Source: CBDFKV01 sp965249035
GTDB lineage: Bacteria > Pseudomonadota > Gammaproteobacteria > Arenicellales > Poriferihabitantaceae
DNA: 64,000 bases
Direction of reading: 5' to 3'
Assembly (NCBI GenBank): GCA_965249035.1
Contig: CBDFKV010000006.1
Span: forward strand, 620,001 to 684,000
The notes under the pieces are model-generated. The model searched no databases, was not told where the DNA came from, and saw only the letters and a program-made list of their open reading frames with translations. Both the position numbers and the translations under genes were made by a program. This document shows, piece after piece, positions 36,984-45,577 of the stretch. Positions within the stretch are counted from its first letter, which is position 1. Each line of letters starts with the position of its first letter.

Positions 36984-37397
36984 GTGACAAAGCATTGGTC
37001 TAAACCACATCGGCTACCCCTACAGATAGCGAGTACATTACTCCTAACGCTGTTAATTCAAATGGCAAATGCTGGTACAGTACGGTTTTATAAGACTACT
37101 GAATACGAAGGTGATAAGCGCATCAGGGTGAGTGATGAAGACCAACCGGGTTGTCATACCTTACGCTGGCGCGGCGCTAAGATTTATCGAGTTGCGGTAA
37201 TCAACTATCAATACTGCACGGTTCACACCGAAAAAGAGTGCACCGCTGAATCCATCATTCCTGCAATCTGGCGTGGATCGGAGTATCGACGTGCAGACAT
37301 TGATAGTGCGGCACCTCAAGAAAAACTGCTACACGGCACTGAATGGATTCTGGGTGAAGAGAACATCAAAGCCAAGTCCTGGCGCTGCGTTGAATAG
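36984..37397 (+). CDS. secreted hypothetical protein with conserved-type cysteines
   Basis: Protein of 137 residues with an N-terminal hydrophobic segment (about residues 14-30, ending Asn-Ala-Gly) that may be a signal peptide. The mature part holds four cysteines (about residues 52, 75, 82 and 135), suggesting disulfides in the periplasm. No family recognised. It follows the DUF2782-like gene by three bases, and dgkA follows 15 bases later, so it lies in a four-gene transcript. Confidence 0.62.
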   Translation: MTKHWSKPHRLPLQIASTLLLTLLIQMANAGTVRFYKTTEYEGDKRIRVSDEDQPGCHTLRWRGAKIYRVAVINYQYCTVHTEKECTAESIIPAIWRGSEYRRADIDSAAPQEKLLHGTEWILGEENIKAKSWRCVE

Positions 37398-37412
37398 TCC
37401 CCATTAAAAGTC

Positions 37413-37784
37413 ATGTCCAGCACTAACAAACCTGGCCGCACCGGCCTTAGCCGTATCCTGCACGCCGCTGGATACTCGGCACAAGGCTTGCGCTACGCCT
37501 GGGTGCACGAAGCCGCCTTTCGTCAAGAATTGCTGTTAGTGCTTGTCTTGACCCCCGTTGCGCTGTGGTTAGCTAACACTGGCCTAGAAGCCGCCATGCT
37601 GATTTTGCCGTTAGGACTGGTATTAATCGCAGAAATAGCCAACTCAGCGATAGAGGCGGTGGTTGATCGATTTGGTGACGAGCGTCACACCTTAAGTGGT
37701 GCCGCTAAGGATATGGGTTCCGCTGCGGTTTTTATTGCTCTGGTATTCGTTGCGGTTTGCTGGATATTGGTATTGTTGTTTTAG
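37413..37784 (+). CDS. dgkA: diacylglycerol kinase
   Basis: Small inner-membrane kinase that phosphorylates diacylglycerol to phosphatidic acid, recycling lipid released by membrane-derived oligosaccharide synthesis. The 123-residue length and three hydrophobic segments are normal. The active-site stretch EIANSAIEAVVDRFGDERH (residues about 70-88), with its Glu and Asp pair, is diagnostic. Last gene of the operon that starts with the LOG-family gene. Confidence 0.95.
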   Translation: MSSTNKPGRTGLSRILHAAGYSAQGLRYAWVHEAAFRQELLLVLVLTPVALWLANTGLEAAMLILPLGLVLIAEIANSAIEAVVDRFGDERHTLSGAAKDMGSAAVFIALVFVAVCWILVLLF

Positions 37785-37810
37785 CTGCTTATTCACAACC
37801 CTCAGCCGCA

Positions 37811-37832
37811 TAAAAATGGGCGCATCGCGCCC
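37811..37832 (-). terminator. Rho-independent terminator after trxA
   Basis: GGGCGC (37818-37823), loop ATC and GCGCCC (37827-37832) form a short GC-rich stem. On the minus strand the stem is followed by ATTTTTA. It lies about 45 bases after the trxA stop. The orientation fits trxA rather than dgkA. Confidence 0.7.
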
Positions 37833-37877
37833 GTCTCGACCATACCCAGCTAATCTGCGCTTAATCGGTAACCGACT

Positions 37878-38264
37878 TTAAGCAGTTGCCTCTTTACTGT
37901 CGGTTTCCTTTTTCTTGATCTCTGCGCGAACCATTTTCATATCCAGGCCCTTAGCGTTATTGATCAATTGATCTAAGCCTGGGGCTGGCAAGGCTCCCGC
38001 CTGTGAGAACACCACAATTTGCTCTTTAAAGACCATCAAGGTCGGGATAGACCGCACTTGAAACATCTGGGCTAACTCTTGTTGTTCCTCAGTATTGATT
38101 TTGGCAAAGACTGCATCTTTGTTTTGATCCGCTGCCGCATCAAACACCGGCCCGAAAGACTTGCACGGCCCACACCAACTTGCCCAGAAATCAACAAACA
38201 CTAAATCGTTGTTGTCGATAACTTCTGAGAAGTTTTTTTGTGTCAGCTCAATTGACTTGCCCAT
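37878..38264 (-). CDS. trxA: thioredoxin
   Basis: Cytoplasmic disulfide reductase, 128 residues. The redox site is WCGPCK at about residue 31, and the cis-proline site is SIPTLMVF. After the thioredoxin fold it has a charged Lys/Glu-rich tail of about 20 residues that is not part of the usual 108-residue thioredoxin. It diverges from the CbbQ-type gene. The upstream region contains an ATTATA box (TATAAT on the minus strand, 38304-38309) as a candidate -10. Confidence 0.92.
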   Translation of the reverse strand: MGKSIELTQKNFSEVIDNNDLVFVDFWASWCGPCKSFGPVFDAAADQNKDAVFAKINTEEQQELAQMFQVRSIPTLMVFKEQIVVFSQAGALPAPGLDQLINNAKGLDMKMVRAEIKKKETDSKEATA

Positions 38265-38430
38265 AGTGTTGCTCTCATTCAGTGTATGTTAGATAAGAAT
38301 ACCATTATATACTATATAGAACAGCGATAAAACTCACAATTGGCGTGAATTTTTTGAATGCGCCATCAGCCTGATCCTCGCCCTTCAGGTTATACTCGAA
38401 ACAGTTATTAGCCACCCACAAAACCACGCC

Positions 38431-39234
38431 ATGTCCGCCGATATCGATGATTATTTGATTCAAGATGAGCCCTACTACGCCACACAAGGCAATGAAATCA
38501 AACTATTTGAAGCAGCCTACGCCAATGGCATTCCCCTTTTATTGAAAGGCCCGACTGGCTGTGGAAAAACCCGCTTCATGGAGCACATGGCGTGGCGTAT
38601 GCAACGGCCATTAATCACGGTTTCTTGTCACGATGATTTAACCTCATCGGACTTGCTGGGGCGATATCTGATCGTTGGCGGAGAGACCCGTTGGACAGAC
38701 GGGCCCTTATCTCGGGCCGTGCGCCATGGTGCTATTTGTTATCTAGATGAGGTGGTTGAGGCCCGCAAAGATACCACCGTCGTCATTCATCCACTGGCCG
38801 ATGACCGTCGCGTACTACCGATTGAAAAAACTGGCGAGCTAATCCATGCCACCGCCGATTTTTGCTTGGCCATTTCTTATAACCCCGGCTATCAAAGTAT
38901 TCTTAAAGACCTCAAACAAAGTACGCGCCAGCGTTTTGTCGCAATAGAATTTGATTACCCAGATGCCGTGCTGGAAACGCAAATCATCATAAAGGAAACA
39001 GGGGTTGACGAAACCATCGCAGCCAAGCTGGTTAAGTTTGCCGGCATGACTCGCAACCTTAAAGGCAATGGCTTAGATGAAGGTGCCAGTACGCGTTTGC
39101 TGGTACATGCTGCCAAACTGATTGTCAGTGGGATCAACCCAGTCGACGCCTGCCAAGGGGCGATCAGCCAAGCCTTGACTGATGATCCAGAAATGTTAAC
39201 TGTGGTCGAGGAATTAAGCTCCTCTTTATTCTAG
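38431..39234 (+). CDS. cbbQ: CbbQ/NirQ/NorQ-family AAA+ ATPase
   Basis: MoxR-type ATPase that normally activates Rubisco or nitric oxide/nitrite reductases together with a von Willebrand factor A partner (CbbO, NorD). The 267-residue protein has Walker A GPTGCGKT at residues 40-47, Walker B AICYLDEVVEARKD near residue 105, and the sensor region ISYNPGYQ, all typical. No CbbO/NorD, Rubisco or denitrification gene is in the window. A CbbQ-type protein on its own is unusual, so the partner may be elsewhere. The symbol gives the family only. Confidence 0.85.
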   Translation: MSADIDDYLIQDEPYYATQGNEIKLFEAAYANGIPLLLKGPTGCGKTRFMEHMAWRMQRPLITVSCHDDLTSSDLLGRYLIVGGETRWTDGPLSRAVRHGAICYLDEVVEARKDTTVVIHPLADDRRVLPIEKTGELIHATADFCLAISYNPGYQSILKDLKQSTRQRFVAIEFDYPDAVLETQIIIKETGVDETIAAKLVKFAGMTRNLKGNGLDEGASTRLLVHAAKLIVSGINPVDACQGAISQALTDDPEMLTVVEELSSSLF

Positions 39235-39328
39235 GTAGTTTTTATAAGTATCTAACCTACACAACTTTTGATAGCATTATCAGCCATCATTTAATTGACA
39301 CTGCACCAATTGGCATCAGGGATAAATT

Positions 39329-40054
39329 ATGAAAACTTATAATTGTTTATGGCCCGGCATTTCGCGAATATTTAAATTCTGTCTAATATCGATATTCCTA
39401 ACGATATCAGTGCCATGTTACGCCATCGAGGAGGAGGATGACCTGCTATTGACGCTAGTGCCAATTATTGCGGCATCAGCAAAACATAAGAGTACCAACC
39501 AGATAAATACTGAAAAGCTAGCTGGCCGCTGGTATTTTAATCGACCGTGGGACGAAGGAGTTTTTGAAGAGTTTTATCGATTAGACAAAAATACCGTCTA
39601 TAAAATTGACAACTCAAATGACTATGGGATTTTAGGCGAAAGCCACGGTTCCTCTAACTTCAGTTATAAATGGAACGATATTGCTGGCTCGTGGAACTCA
39701 TCAACAAATTACTTCATCATAGACTATTGGGATCCTAATTACGAAGTAGCCAGCATATACTTTTTTAACGCTACGGTCGGTACGTTTGGCGTGACTCACT
39801 ATTATTACAACATCTTGACTGACTCGATACTGCCGATAGGAAGTCCAGCCACTGGGAAGCGCCTTTCAAATAGTTATAAATCTTTACAGGCTAGTACCGA
39901 AAAAGCATCAAGCCGCCATCATTTTCTGTATCAGGATTATCTGAACGCTCAACGAAAAGCCACCAGCACCAGCACTAGAACCAAGCCCCCAAGCTTGCCG
40001 AAACATATTCCATCTATCCAACAACTAAAACAACTTCCGAATTCTGAGAACTAA
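39329..40054 (+). CDS. secreted hypothetical protein, AT-rich gene
   Basis: Protein of 241 residues with a signal peptide (hydrophobic stretch about residues 14-30, Cys-Tyr-Ala). The mature part starts Ile-Glu-Glu-Glu-Asp-Asp, then a hydrophobic piece and a beta-rich, Tyr/Asn/Asp-rich region (about residues 60-180), and ends with a Ser/Thr/Pro/Lys-rich low-complexity tail. The DNA is visibly richer in A and T than its neighbours, which can indicate recent gain. I do not recognise a family. It lies about 95 bases behind the CbbQ-type gene. Confidence 0.65.
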   Translation: MKTYNCLWPGISRIFKFCLISIFLTISVPCYAIEEEDDLLLTLVPIIAASAKHKSTNQINTEKLAGRWYFNRPWDEGVFEEFYRLDKNTVYKIDNSNDYGILGESHGSSNFSYKWNDIAGSWNSSTNYFIIDYWDPNYEVASIYFFNATVGTFGVTHYYYNILTDSILPIGSPATGKRLSNSYKSLQASTEKASSRHHFLYQDYLNAQRKATSTSTRTKPPSLPKHIPSIQQLKQLPNSEN

Positions 40055-40103
40055 CACAATCAGCTAGTCCCAATGGATAGAGCGGCATATTCATACCGTT
40101 TCT

Positions 40104-40132
40104 CGAGCAAGTAAATAAAATTCACTTGCTCG
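40104..40132. repeat. nine-base-pair inverted repeat
   Basis: CGAGCAAGT (40104-40112) and ACTTGCTCG (40124-40132) are perfectly complementary around an 11-base A/T-rich loop. The element lies between the convergent AT-rich gene and ppk2. No T-run follows on either strand, so a simple intrinsic terminator is unlikely. It could be a protein-binding site or an RNA 3' end structure. Confidence 0.45.
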
Positions 40133-40217
40133 CTCAGTACAGCACCTGAAAGGCGAAAGCTCGGGAAGATATCTCGACCTTCGCCAATCACAATTGATGG
40201 AAGTAAACCGCCTAGAA

Positions 40218-41201
40218 TTAACCGGTAAACTTACCTCGGCGGATACGCTCCGCTTCCATTTGCTCAACTTCGCGGGAACCGGAAATAACCACTTCAGAAT
40301 TCGGCACATAGTCGATATCGTGATTAGTGCGCTCATAAGGAACGGCATTCAGAATCGTGCGCAGTGCATTTAAACGCGCTTGGTGCTTATCATTAGAACG
40401 AATCACCGTCCACGGTGCGTGATTGGAGTGTGAACGCTTGAGCATTTCATACTTTTGAGTGGTGAAATCGTCCCAACGCTCTTGGGCTTGCAAGTCAACC
40501 TCACTCAATTTCCACTGTCGCAAGGCATCGGTCTTGCGCCGCTCAAACCGCCGTGCTTGTTCTTCTTTAGTCACACTGAAATACAGCTTCACCAAAATGG
40601 TGCCTTGACGCACTAAATCCTTTTCAAAGCCAACCACGCCTTTCATGAATAATTGATATTCTTCGGGTGTGCAAAATCCAAACACTGGCTCTACCATCGC
40701 ACGGTTATACCAACTACGGTCAAACAACACGACTTCACCGCCGCGTGGGAATTGCTCAACATACCGCTGAAAAAACCACTGCGTACGCTGCGCATCACTG
40801 GGCTTGCCGAGGGCGACGATGCGATAGTGCTTCTCGTTCATGTAGCGCTCAACCCGGCGGATGGTTCCACCTTTGCCTGACGCGTCTCGACCCTCAAACA
40901 AAATAATCATACGACGCTTGGTTTCTTCCAAATACTTCTGCATCGAAATCAATTCGGCTTGGTAAGGTTTTAGCGATTTTTCTTGCGCTGCCGTCTTCAG
41001 CGTTTTGATGATCTTTTTACTGCCGTACTTCTCGACTTTAGCTTGCAGTTCTTCGCTTTCAAAAAAGATTTCTTCTGCGCTTTTCTGCTCTTTTGGTTCT
41101 TCTGGCTCGGGATCTGACTCAGCGTCGCTGATCGCTTCTGCCAAGTCGATTTCGATTGTTTCGTCTGCGGGAATATCGGTGTGCGTTTTGTTCGTCGTCA
41201 T
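40218..41201 (-). CDS. ppk2: polyphosphate kinase 2
   Basis: Transfers phosphate between polyphosphate and nucleoside diphosphates. The 327-residue protein has the P-loop GRDASGKGGTIRRVERYM, the lid Arg-rich region and Walker B-like LFDRSWYNRAMVEPVFGFC, as in the PPK2 class I group. The N-terminal extension of about 40 residues is strongly acidic (Asp/Glu-rich) and precedes the SAEEIFFESEELQ helix. The ATG at 41201 is chosen because it is preceded by AGAGGC at suitable spacing; the frame is open to 41243. Confidence 0.92.
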   Translation of the reverse strand: MTTNKTHTDIPADETIEIDLAEAISDAESDPEPEEPKEQKSAEEIFFESEELQAKVEKYGSKKIIKTLKTAAQEKSLKPYQAELISMQKYLEETKRRMIILFEGRDASGKGGTIRRVERYMNEKHYRIVALGKPSDAQRTQWFFQRYVEQFPRGGEVVLFDRSWYNRAMVEPVFGFCTPEEYQLFMKGVVGFEKDLVRQGTILVKLYFSVTKEEQARRFERRKTDALRQWKLSEVDLQAQERWDDFTTQKYEMLKRSHSNHAPWTVIRSNDKHQARLNALRTILNAVPYERTNHDIDYVPNSEVVISGSREVEQMEAERIRRGKFTG

Positions 41202-41352
41202 TTTGGAAATGCCTCTAATTAAATCAGGTAATGATTGTATCAATTAACACCGTCTGCGGGCACATCCCAAACTAAATATAAGGCAAAAATAATTCGACCC
41301 TAAACCACCAGGAGCATCCCCTTTTCTCACCGGACTGCGAGAGAAAAATCGT

Positions 41353-43812
41353 TTATTTTGATACGTTCTTCTTCGTCACCTTCTTTTTGCTTACTTTCTT
41401 TTTAGTTGCCTTCTTTTTGGCGGTTTTCTTCTTTGCCACCTTTTTCTTGGCCACCTTTTTCTTGGCTACCTTCTTCTTGCTGGCTTTCTTTTTAGTCGTT
41501 TTCTTCTTCGATGCTTTTTTCTTGCCGCCGCGCAACGCCTTACGCTCCTCGGCTTCTTTCAACAACTCCAGGCAACGCTCGAGCGACAGGCTTTCTGGTG
41601 CTTCATCCTTTGGAATTCGACCATTCAGCTTGCCTTTGTTGATATACGGGCCATAGCGACCGCGCAATATCTGAATGTCTTGCTCTTCAAAGACTTTAAT
41701 AATCCGCTCGGCGTCCGCTTTTTTCTTTTCAGCCACTAACTCCAATGCCCGCTCTAACTCGACCTCATAAGGACTGTCTTCTTCGGGTAAGGAAACGAAC
41801 TTGTTACCGTAACGAACATACGGGCCAAAGCGACCAAAATTGGTTGAAACCGGCTCACCTTCAGGTGTTTCACCCAAGGTACGTGGCAAACGAAACAAGT
41901 CCATCGCATCCGCAAAATTGATCGCGTCAATCTTTTGTCCCGGCAATAGGCTGGCGAAGGTAGGTTTCTCTTCATCGTCTTTGGTGCCGATTTGCACAAA
42001 TGGCCCAAAGCGACCCATCCGCACCGAAACGGGCTTACCGGATTTGGGGTCTGTACCGAGTTCTCGCGCTTGCATGACCTCGGCACGAGTGACCGACTCG
42101 TCTTTGTCCTTAACTTGCGGCGCAAAATCCGACCAGAAATCTTGCATCAACGGCTTCCACTGTTTTTCGCCACGCGAGATCGCATCCAACTCATCTTCCA
42201 TCTGCGCGGTAAACTCGTAATCGACGTAGCGGGTAAAGTGCTTAGACAGAAAATTACTGACGATCTTGCCGATATCCGTCGGATAAAAGCGGCGCTGCTC
42301 CTGGGTCACGTATTCACGGTTTACTAAGGTGCTGATGATTGAGGCGTAAGTTGATGGACGGCCTATGCCGTACGATTCCAAAGTTTTGACCAACGACGCT
42401 TCCGAGAAACGAGGTGGTGGGTCGGTAAAGTGCTGCTCTGAGCGGATTGCATGCAATACCAGTTCGTCGCCTTTTTCCATCGGCGGCAATAGTTTGCCTT
42501 CGTTCTTATCGGACTTCTTATCGTCCTTACCTTCTTCATATACCGCTAGAAAGCCTGGGATCCGCACCGTTGAGCCAGTCGCACGAAAAAGCCCGGCATC
42601 GCCTGCCGCCAAATCAACCGCAACGGTATCAATGGTGGCATGGATCATTTGGCAGGCCAGCGTACGCTTCCAGATCAAGTCATACAGTTTAAGCATATCT
42701 GGCGTCATTTGGCTGGCCATCTTTTGCGGGCTGCGCTTGGCTGACGTCGGCCGAATGGCTTCGTGCGCTTCTTGCGCATTTTTAGACTTGGACTTAAACA
42801 ACCTGGGGTGCTCAGGTACTTGATCAGCACCATAAGTTTTCTGAACGTAATCGCGTATTTCAGCGACCGCTTCGCCAGCCAAATTGACCGCATCAGTACG
42901 CATATAGGTGATCATGCCGACCGAATCAATTCCTTCATACAACTGCTGCGCGGTACGCATGGTCCGCTGGGCGCTAAAGCCGAGTTTACGCGCGGCTTCT
43001 TGCTGCAAGGTCGACGTCGTAAAAGGCGGCGCTGGGTTTCTGCGACGTTGTTTTTTAGTGACTTCGGCAACCGTGAGCTTACCGTTCGCGGCGGTTGTCA
43101 GTGCTTGCTGCGCGGCGGTTGCTGTCGCTTCGTCAGTAATGGTGAACTGCTTTTGCTTCTCGCCTTGATATTCCAGCAATTTAGCTTGAATCGGTTGCTC
43201 ACTTTTGCTGCTGTCCGCTTCAATCGTCCAATATTCTTTGGCAACGAAAGCTTCAATTTCAGCTTCACGATCGACAATCATGCGCAGCGCAGGGCTTTGT
43301 ACACGCCCGGCTGATAAGCCCTGCCGAATCTTCTTCCACAATAGCGGCGATAAATTAAACCCCACCAAATAATCCAGCGCCCGCCGGGCCTGCTGGGCAT
43401 CAACCAGAGAAATAGATAACTCGCGTGGGTTTTCAACCGCTTCGTTGATCGCGCTTTTGGTCACCTCATGAAAAACAACGCGATGTACAGGCTTGTCTTT
43501 CAAAAGACCGCGTTCTTCCAGAATTTGGTGCAAATGCCAGGAAATTGCCTCACCCTCGCGATCCGGGTCAGTCGCGAGGTAGATCGCATCTGCCTTTTTC
43601 GCCGCCCGCACAATCGCGTTAACGTGTTTTTCATTACGCTCGACGAGGGCGTATTCCATATTGAAATTATCATCCGGGTCAACTGCGTCTTTACCCGAGC
43701 GCAAATCACGCACGTGGCCATAAGAAGCCAACGCAGTAAATGAATTTCCTAAATATTTGGTCATTGAGCGCGCCTTCGCTGGCGACTCAACAATGATCAA
43801 ACTATGTCCCAT
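41353..43812 (-). CDS. topA: DNA topoisomerase I with lysine-rich repeat tail
   Basis: Relaxes negatively supercoiled DNA. The 819-residue protein has an N-terminal TOPRIM domain (LATDPDREGEAISWHL), the DNA-gate domains with the active Tyr in GMITYMRTDAV, and several C-terminal GRFGPYV-type repeats. The last 56 residues are 11 units of a five-residue KKKxx pattern. The cysteine-rich zinc fingers of the E. coli enzyme are absent. Adjacent to smg and dprA in the usual order. The tail's encoding DNA is low complexity. Confidence 0.97.
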   Translation of the reverse strand: MGHSLIIVESPAKARSMTKYLGNSFTALASYGHVRDLRSGKDAVDPDDNFNMEYALVERNEKHVNAIVRAAKKADAIYLATDPDREGEAISWHLHQILEERGLLKDKPVHRVVFHEVTKSAINEAVENPRELSISLVDAQQARRALDYLVGFNLSPLLWKKIRQGLSAGRVQSPALRMIVDREAEIEAFVAKEYWTIEADSSKSEQPIQAKLLEYQGEKQKQFTITDEATATAAQQALTTAANGKLTVAEVTKKQRRRNPAPPFTTSTLQQEAARKLGFSAQRTMRTAQQLYEGIDSVGMITYMRTDAVNLAGEAVAEIRDYVQKTYGADQVPEHPRLFKSKSKNAQEAHEAIRPTSAKRSPQKMASQMTPDMLKLYDLIWKRTLACQMIHATIDTVAVDLAAGDAGLFRATGSTVRIPGFLAVYEEGKDDKKSDKNEGKLLPPMEKGDELVLHAIRSEQHFTDPPPRFSEASLVKTLESYGIGRPSTYASIISTLVNREYVTQEQRRFYPTDIGKIVSNFLSKHFTRYVDYEFTAQMEDELDAISRGEKQWKPLMQDFWSDFAPQVKDKDESVTRAEVMQARELGTDPKSGKPVSVRMGRFGPFVQIGTKDDEEKPTFASLLPGQKIDAINFADAMDLFRLPRTLGETPEGEPVSTNFGRFGPYVRYGNKFVSLPEEDSPYEVELERALELVAEKKKADAERIIKVFEEQDIQILRGRYGPYINKGKLNGRIPKDEAPESLSLERCLELLKEAEERKALRGGKKKASKKKTTKKKASKKKVAKKKVAKKKVAKKKTAKKKATKKKVSKKKVTKKNVSK
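41356..41523. repeat. tandem DNA repeat encoding the TopA lysine tail
   Basis: The 3' end of topA encodes a 56-residue tail made of 11 five-residue blocks of the form KKK plus two residues (AS, TT, AS, VA, VA, VA, TA, AT, VS, VT, then a variant). At DNA level this gives 15-base units rich in TTCTTC/TTTTTC on the + strand. The tandem structure could change length by slippage without breaking the frame. Confidence 0.85.
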
Positions 43813-43847
43813 AGTTACCTACTTATAATTGTTTGTTAATTGATATT

Positions 43848-44390
43848 TCAGTGCGTTCTTTCAACCGAACCATCCAAAACCAAGGCTTCGGTCCATTCAG
43901 TGGAAAAGTCATCGGAGCAGTTAGTCAGCACCATCAGGATAACCCATTTAACGTGCTCAAGCTCTATTTCATCATCGTCTAAAGCCATCAGCCGGTCAAT
44001 CACCATTTCACGCGAAACGGCTGTGAGCAAGCCGCGTTGCTCCAACGACAGCAACAAACCTCGCGCTTCAAAGCTAATTCGATCTAGCTCGTCCGGTGCA
44101 AAATGGCGCATTGAAATGGGCACGACAGAGGTCGCTACATCATCGCCTTGCTGGTCAGCGATTAACGTGCTGGTTTCGTGCTCATCACACATGATAGCAA
44201 GATTTTCGAGCCAATCGAACGCCCGGTCGATGGTGGTGTGGCTAAAGCCCGCTTGCACCAGTTCCTGCATAATCACATTCTCATCCATCTCATCTTCGAC
44301 ATGCTCGAGCATATAGTGCTCAAAGAGGTAGATTAGTATGTCAAGTACGTTTTCTTTCACAAAAGTTTCCATTACGTCCCAGTATCCCAC
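43848..44390 (-). CDS. smg: Smg/DUF494 family protein
   Basis: Conserved protein of 180 residues found beside dprA and topA in gammaproteobacteria. It begins METFVKENVLDILIYLFEHY (with the start shown here at an upstream codon), has a DDDEIELEHVKWVILMVL segment near residue 140, and ends with VERTH. All match the Smg family. Function is unknown; a role in DNA processing has been guessed from context. It lies between dprA and topA in the same direction. Confidence 0.93.
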   Translation of the reverse strand: MGYWDVMETFVKENVLDILIYLFEHYMLEHVEDEMDENVIMQELVQAGFSHTTIDRAFDWLENLAIMCDEHETSTLIADQQGDDVATSVVPISMRHFAPDELDRISFEARGLLLSLEQRGLLTAVSREMVIDRLMALDDDEIELEHVKWVILMVLTNCSDDFSTEWTEALVLDGSVERTH

Positions 44391-44425
44391 CCGCTAGCGG
44401 CTGTACGCAGCGCGGGTCAATTTAA

Positions 44426-45571
44426 TTAACGCTTAGGCAGTCGTTGATATCGCCCACCGGCAAGTGGTGCCACTTCGCCGGTCAACTCGAGCTGAAGAAG
44501 GATCGACGATACCGATTCAACCGGCAAACCACTGTGAGCCACGATATCGTCGAATGAAATTGGTTCGAAATCTACCAGATTCAACAGCCGGACGGTATCA
44601 GAATCATCATCTGAAACGGAATTGGCCAGCTCCCCTGCAGGCTCAGTGCGGCTTTTTATCGCTTCCGGCAACCACTGCTGAAGCTGTGGCGCGCTTTTTA
44701 ACTCAACCAAGACGTCTGCGGTGGTTTCAACTAATTTTGCCCCTTCGCGAATGAGTCGATGACAACCCCGGTAGGTCACCACGTGGATCGAACCCGGTAT
44801 CGCATAAATCTCCCGGCCTTGCTCCCCAGCCAGGCGCGCGGTAATCAAGCTACCGCTGCGAATACCGGCTTCAACCACCAACACCCCCATCGATAGGCCA
44901 CTGATAATACGATTACGTAGCGGGAAATTCTCACGTCGCGGCGGCATCATCGGCGCGAACTCTGACACCATTGCTCCTTTTTCTATTATGTGTTGCGCGA
45001 GGTTAGCGTTACGTTTGGGATAGACCTGATCCAAGCCCGTCGCCACAACGGCTATGGTAGAAGCGACCTGGTCAAGCGCGCCCCGATGGCTGGCGGCGTC
45101 AATACCAAGCGCCAAGCCACTGGTCACTGTGATCCCAGAACGCGACAAATCTTCACCAAACGCTTCTGCCGTTTGAACCCCGGCAGGAGTGGCATTGCGA
45201 CTACCAACGATTGCCAACTGTGGGCCACTCAATAAATCCACCGAGCCGCGAACAAACAAAACAGCGGGAGCGTCCGCTATTTCAGCCAATTGCGCGGGGT
45301 AATTAGCCTCAGTGCAATTGATCAGTGTAATCTGGTGACGCTCTAAGGCATCACATTGCGCCTCTAACCGCCTCTGATCAAAGGGCACGCGGATCAAGCT
45401 CGTTAAGCGTTGATTGGCACCGGTGGTCGCCTTGATTGTTGCATCACTGGCGTCAAATAGCGCGGCAGCGCTACCAAATGAGGCCAGCAACCGACGCCGA
45501 TTGATATGGTTGACGCCGGCCAATTGGGCGAAACGTAACCATTGGCGAACTTCTTGTGAATCGGCACTCAT
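44426..45571 (-). CDS. dprA: DNA-processing protein DprA
   Basis: Binds incoming single-stranded DNA and loads RecA during natural transformation. The 381-residue protein has the Rossmann-type core IVGSRNATPAGVQTAEAFGEDL, then VTSGLALGIDAASHRGAL and FPLRNRIISGLS. The C-terminal winged-helix-like domain follows at about residues 315-381 (NLVDFEPISFDDIVAHSGL). It follows the LysM gene by six bases in the usual order. Confidence 0.96.
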   Translation of the reverse strand: MSADSQEVRQWLRFAQLAGVNHINRRRLLASFGSAAALFDASDATIKATTGANQRLTSLIRVPFDQRRLEAQCDALERHQITLINCTEANYPAQLAEIADAPAVLFVRGSVDLLSGPQLAIVGSRNATPAGVQTAEAFGEDLSRSGITVTSGLALGIDAASHRGALDQVASTIAVVATGLDQVYPKRNANLAQHIIEKGAMVSEFAPMMPPRRENFPLRNRIISGLSMGVLVVEAGIRSGSLITARLAGEQGREIYAIPGSIHVVTYRGCHRLIREGAKLVETTADVLVELKSAPQLQQWLPEAIKSRTEPAGELANSVSDDDSDTVRLLNLVDFEPISFDDIVAHSGLPVESVSSILLQLELTGEVAPLAGGRYQRLPKR

Positions 45572-45577
45572 GCCCTG

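Noticed and set aside
40091..40348. Minus-strand ORF overlapping the 3' end of ppk2
   Set aside because: It is a shadow of ppk2 with no start signal or similarity.
41356..41523. Lysine-rich topA tail as a frameshift artefact
   Set aside because: The reading frame is continuous from the catalytic domains and the repeat is strictly in five-codon units; lysine tails occur on other topoisomerases.
42763..43314. Long plus-strand ORF opposite topA
   Set aside because: Shadow of topA coding sequence; low-complexity, without a start site or homologue.
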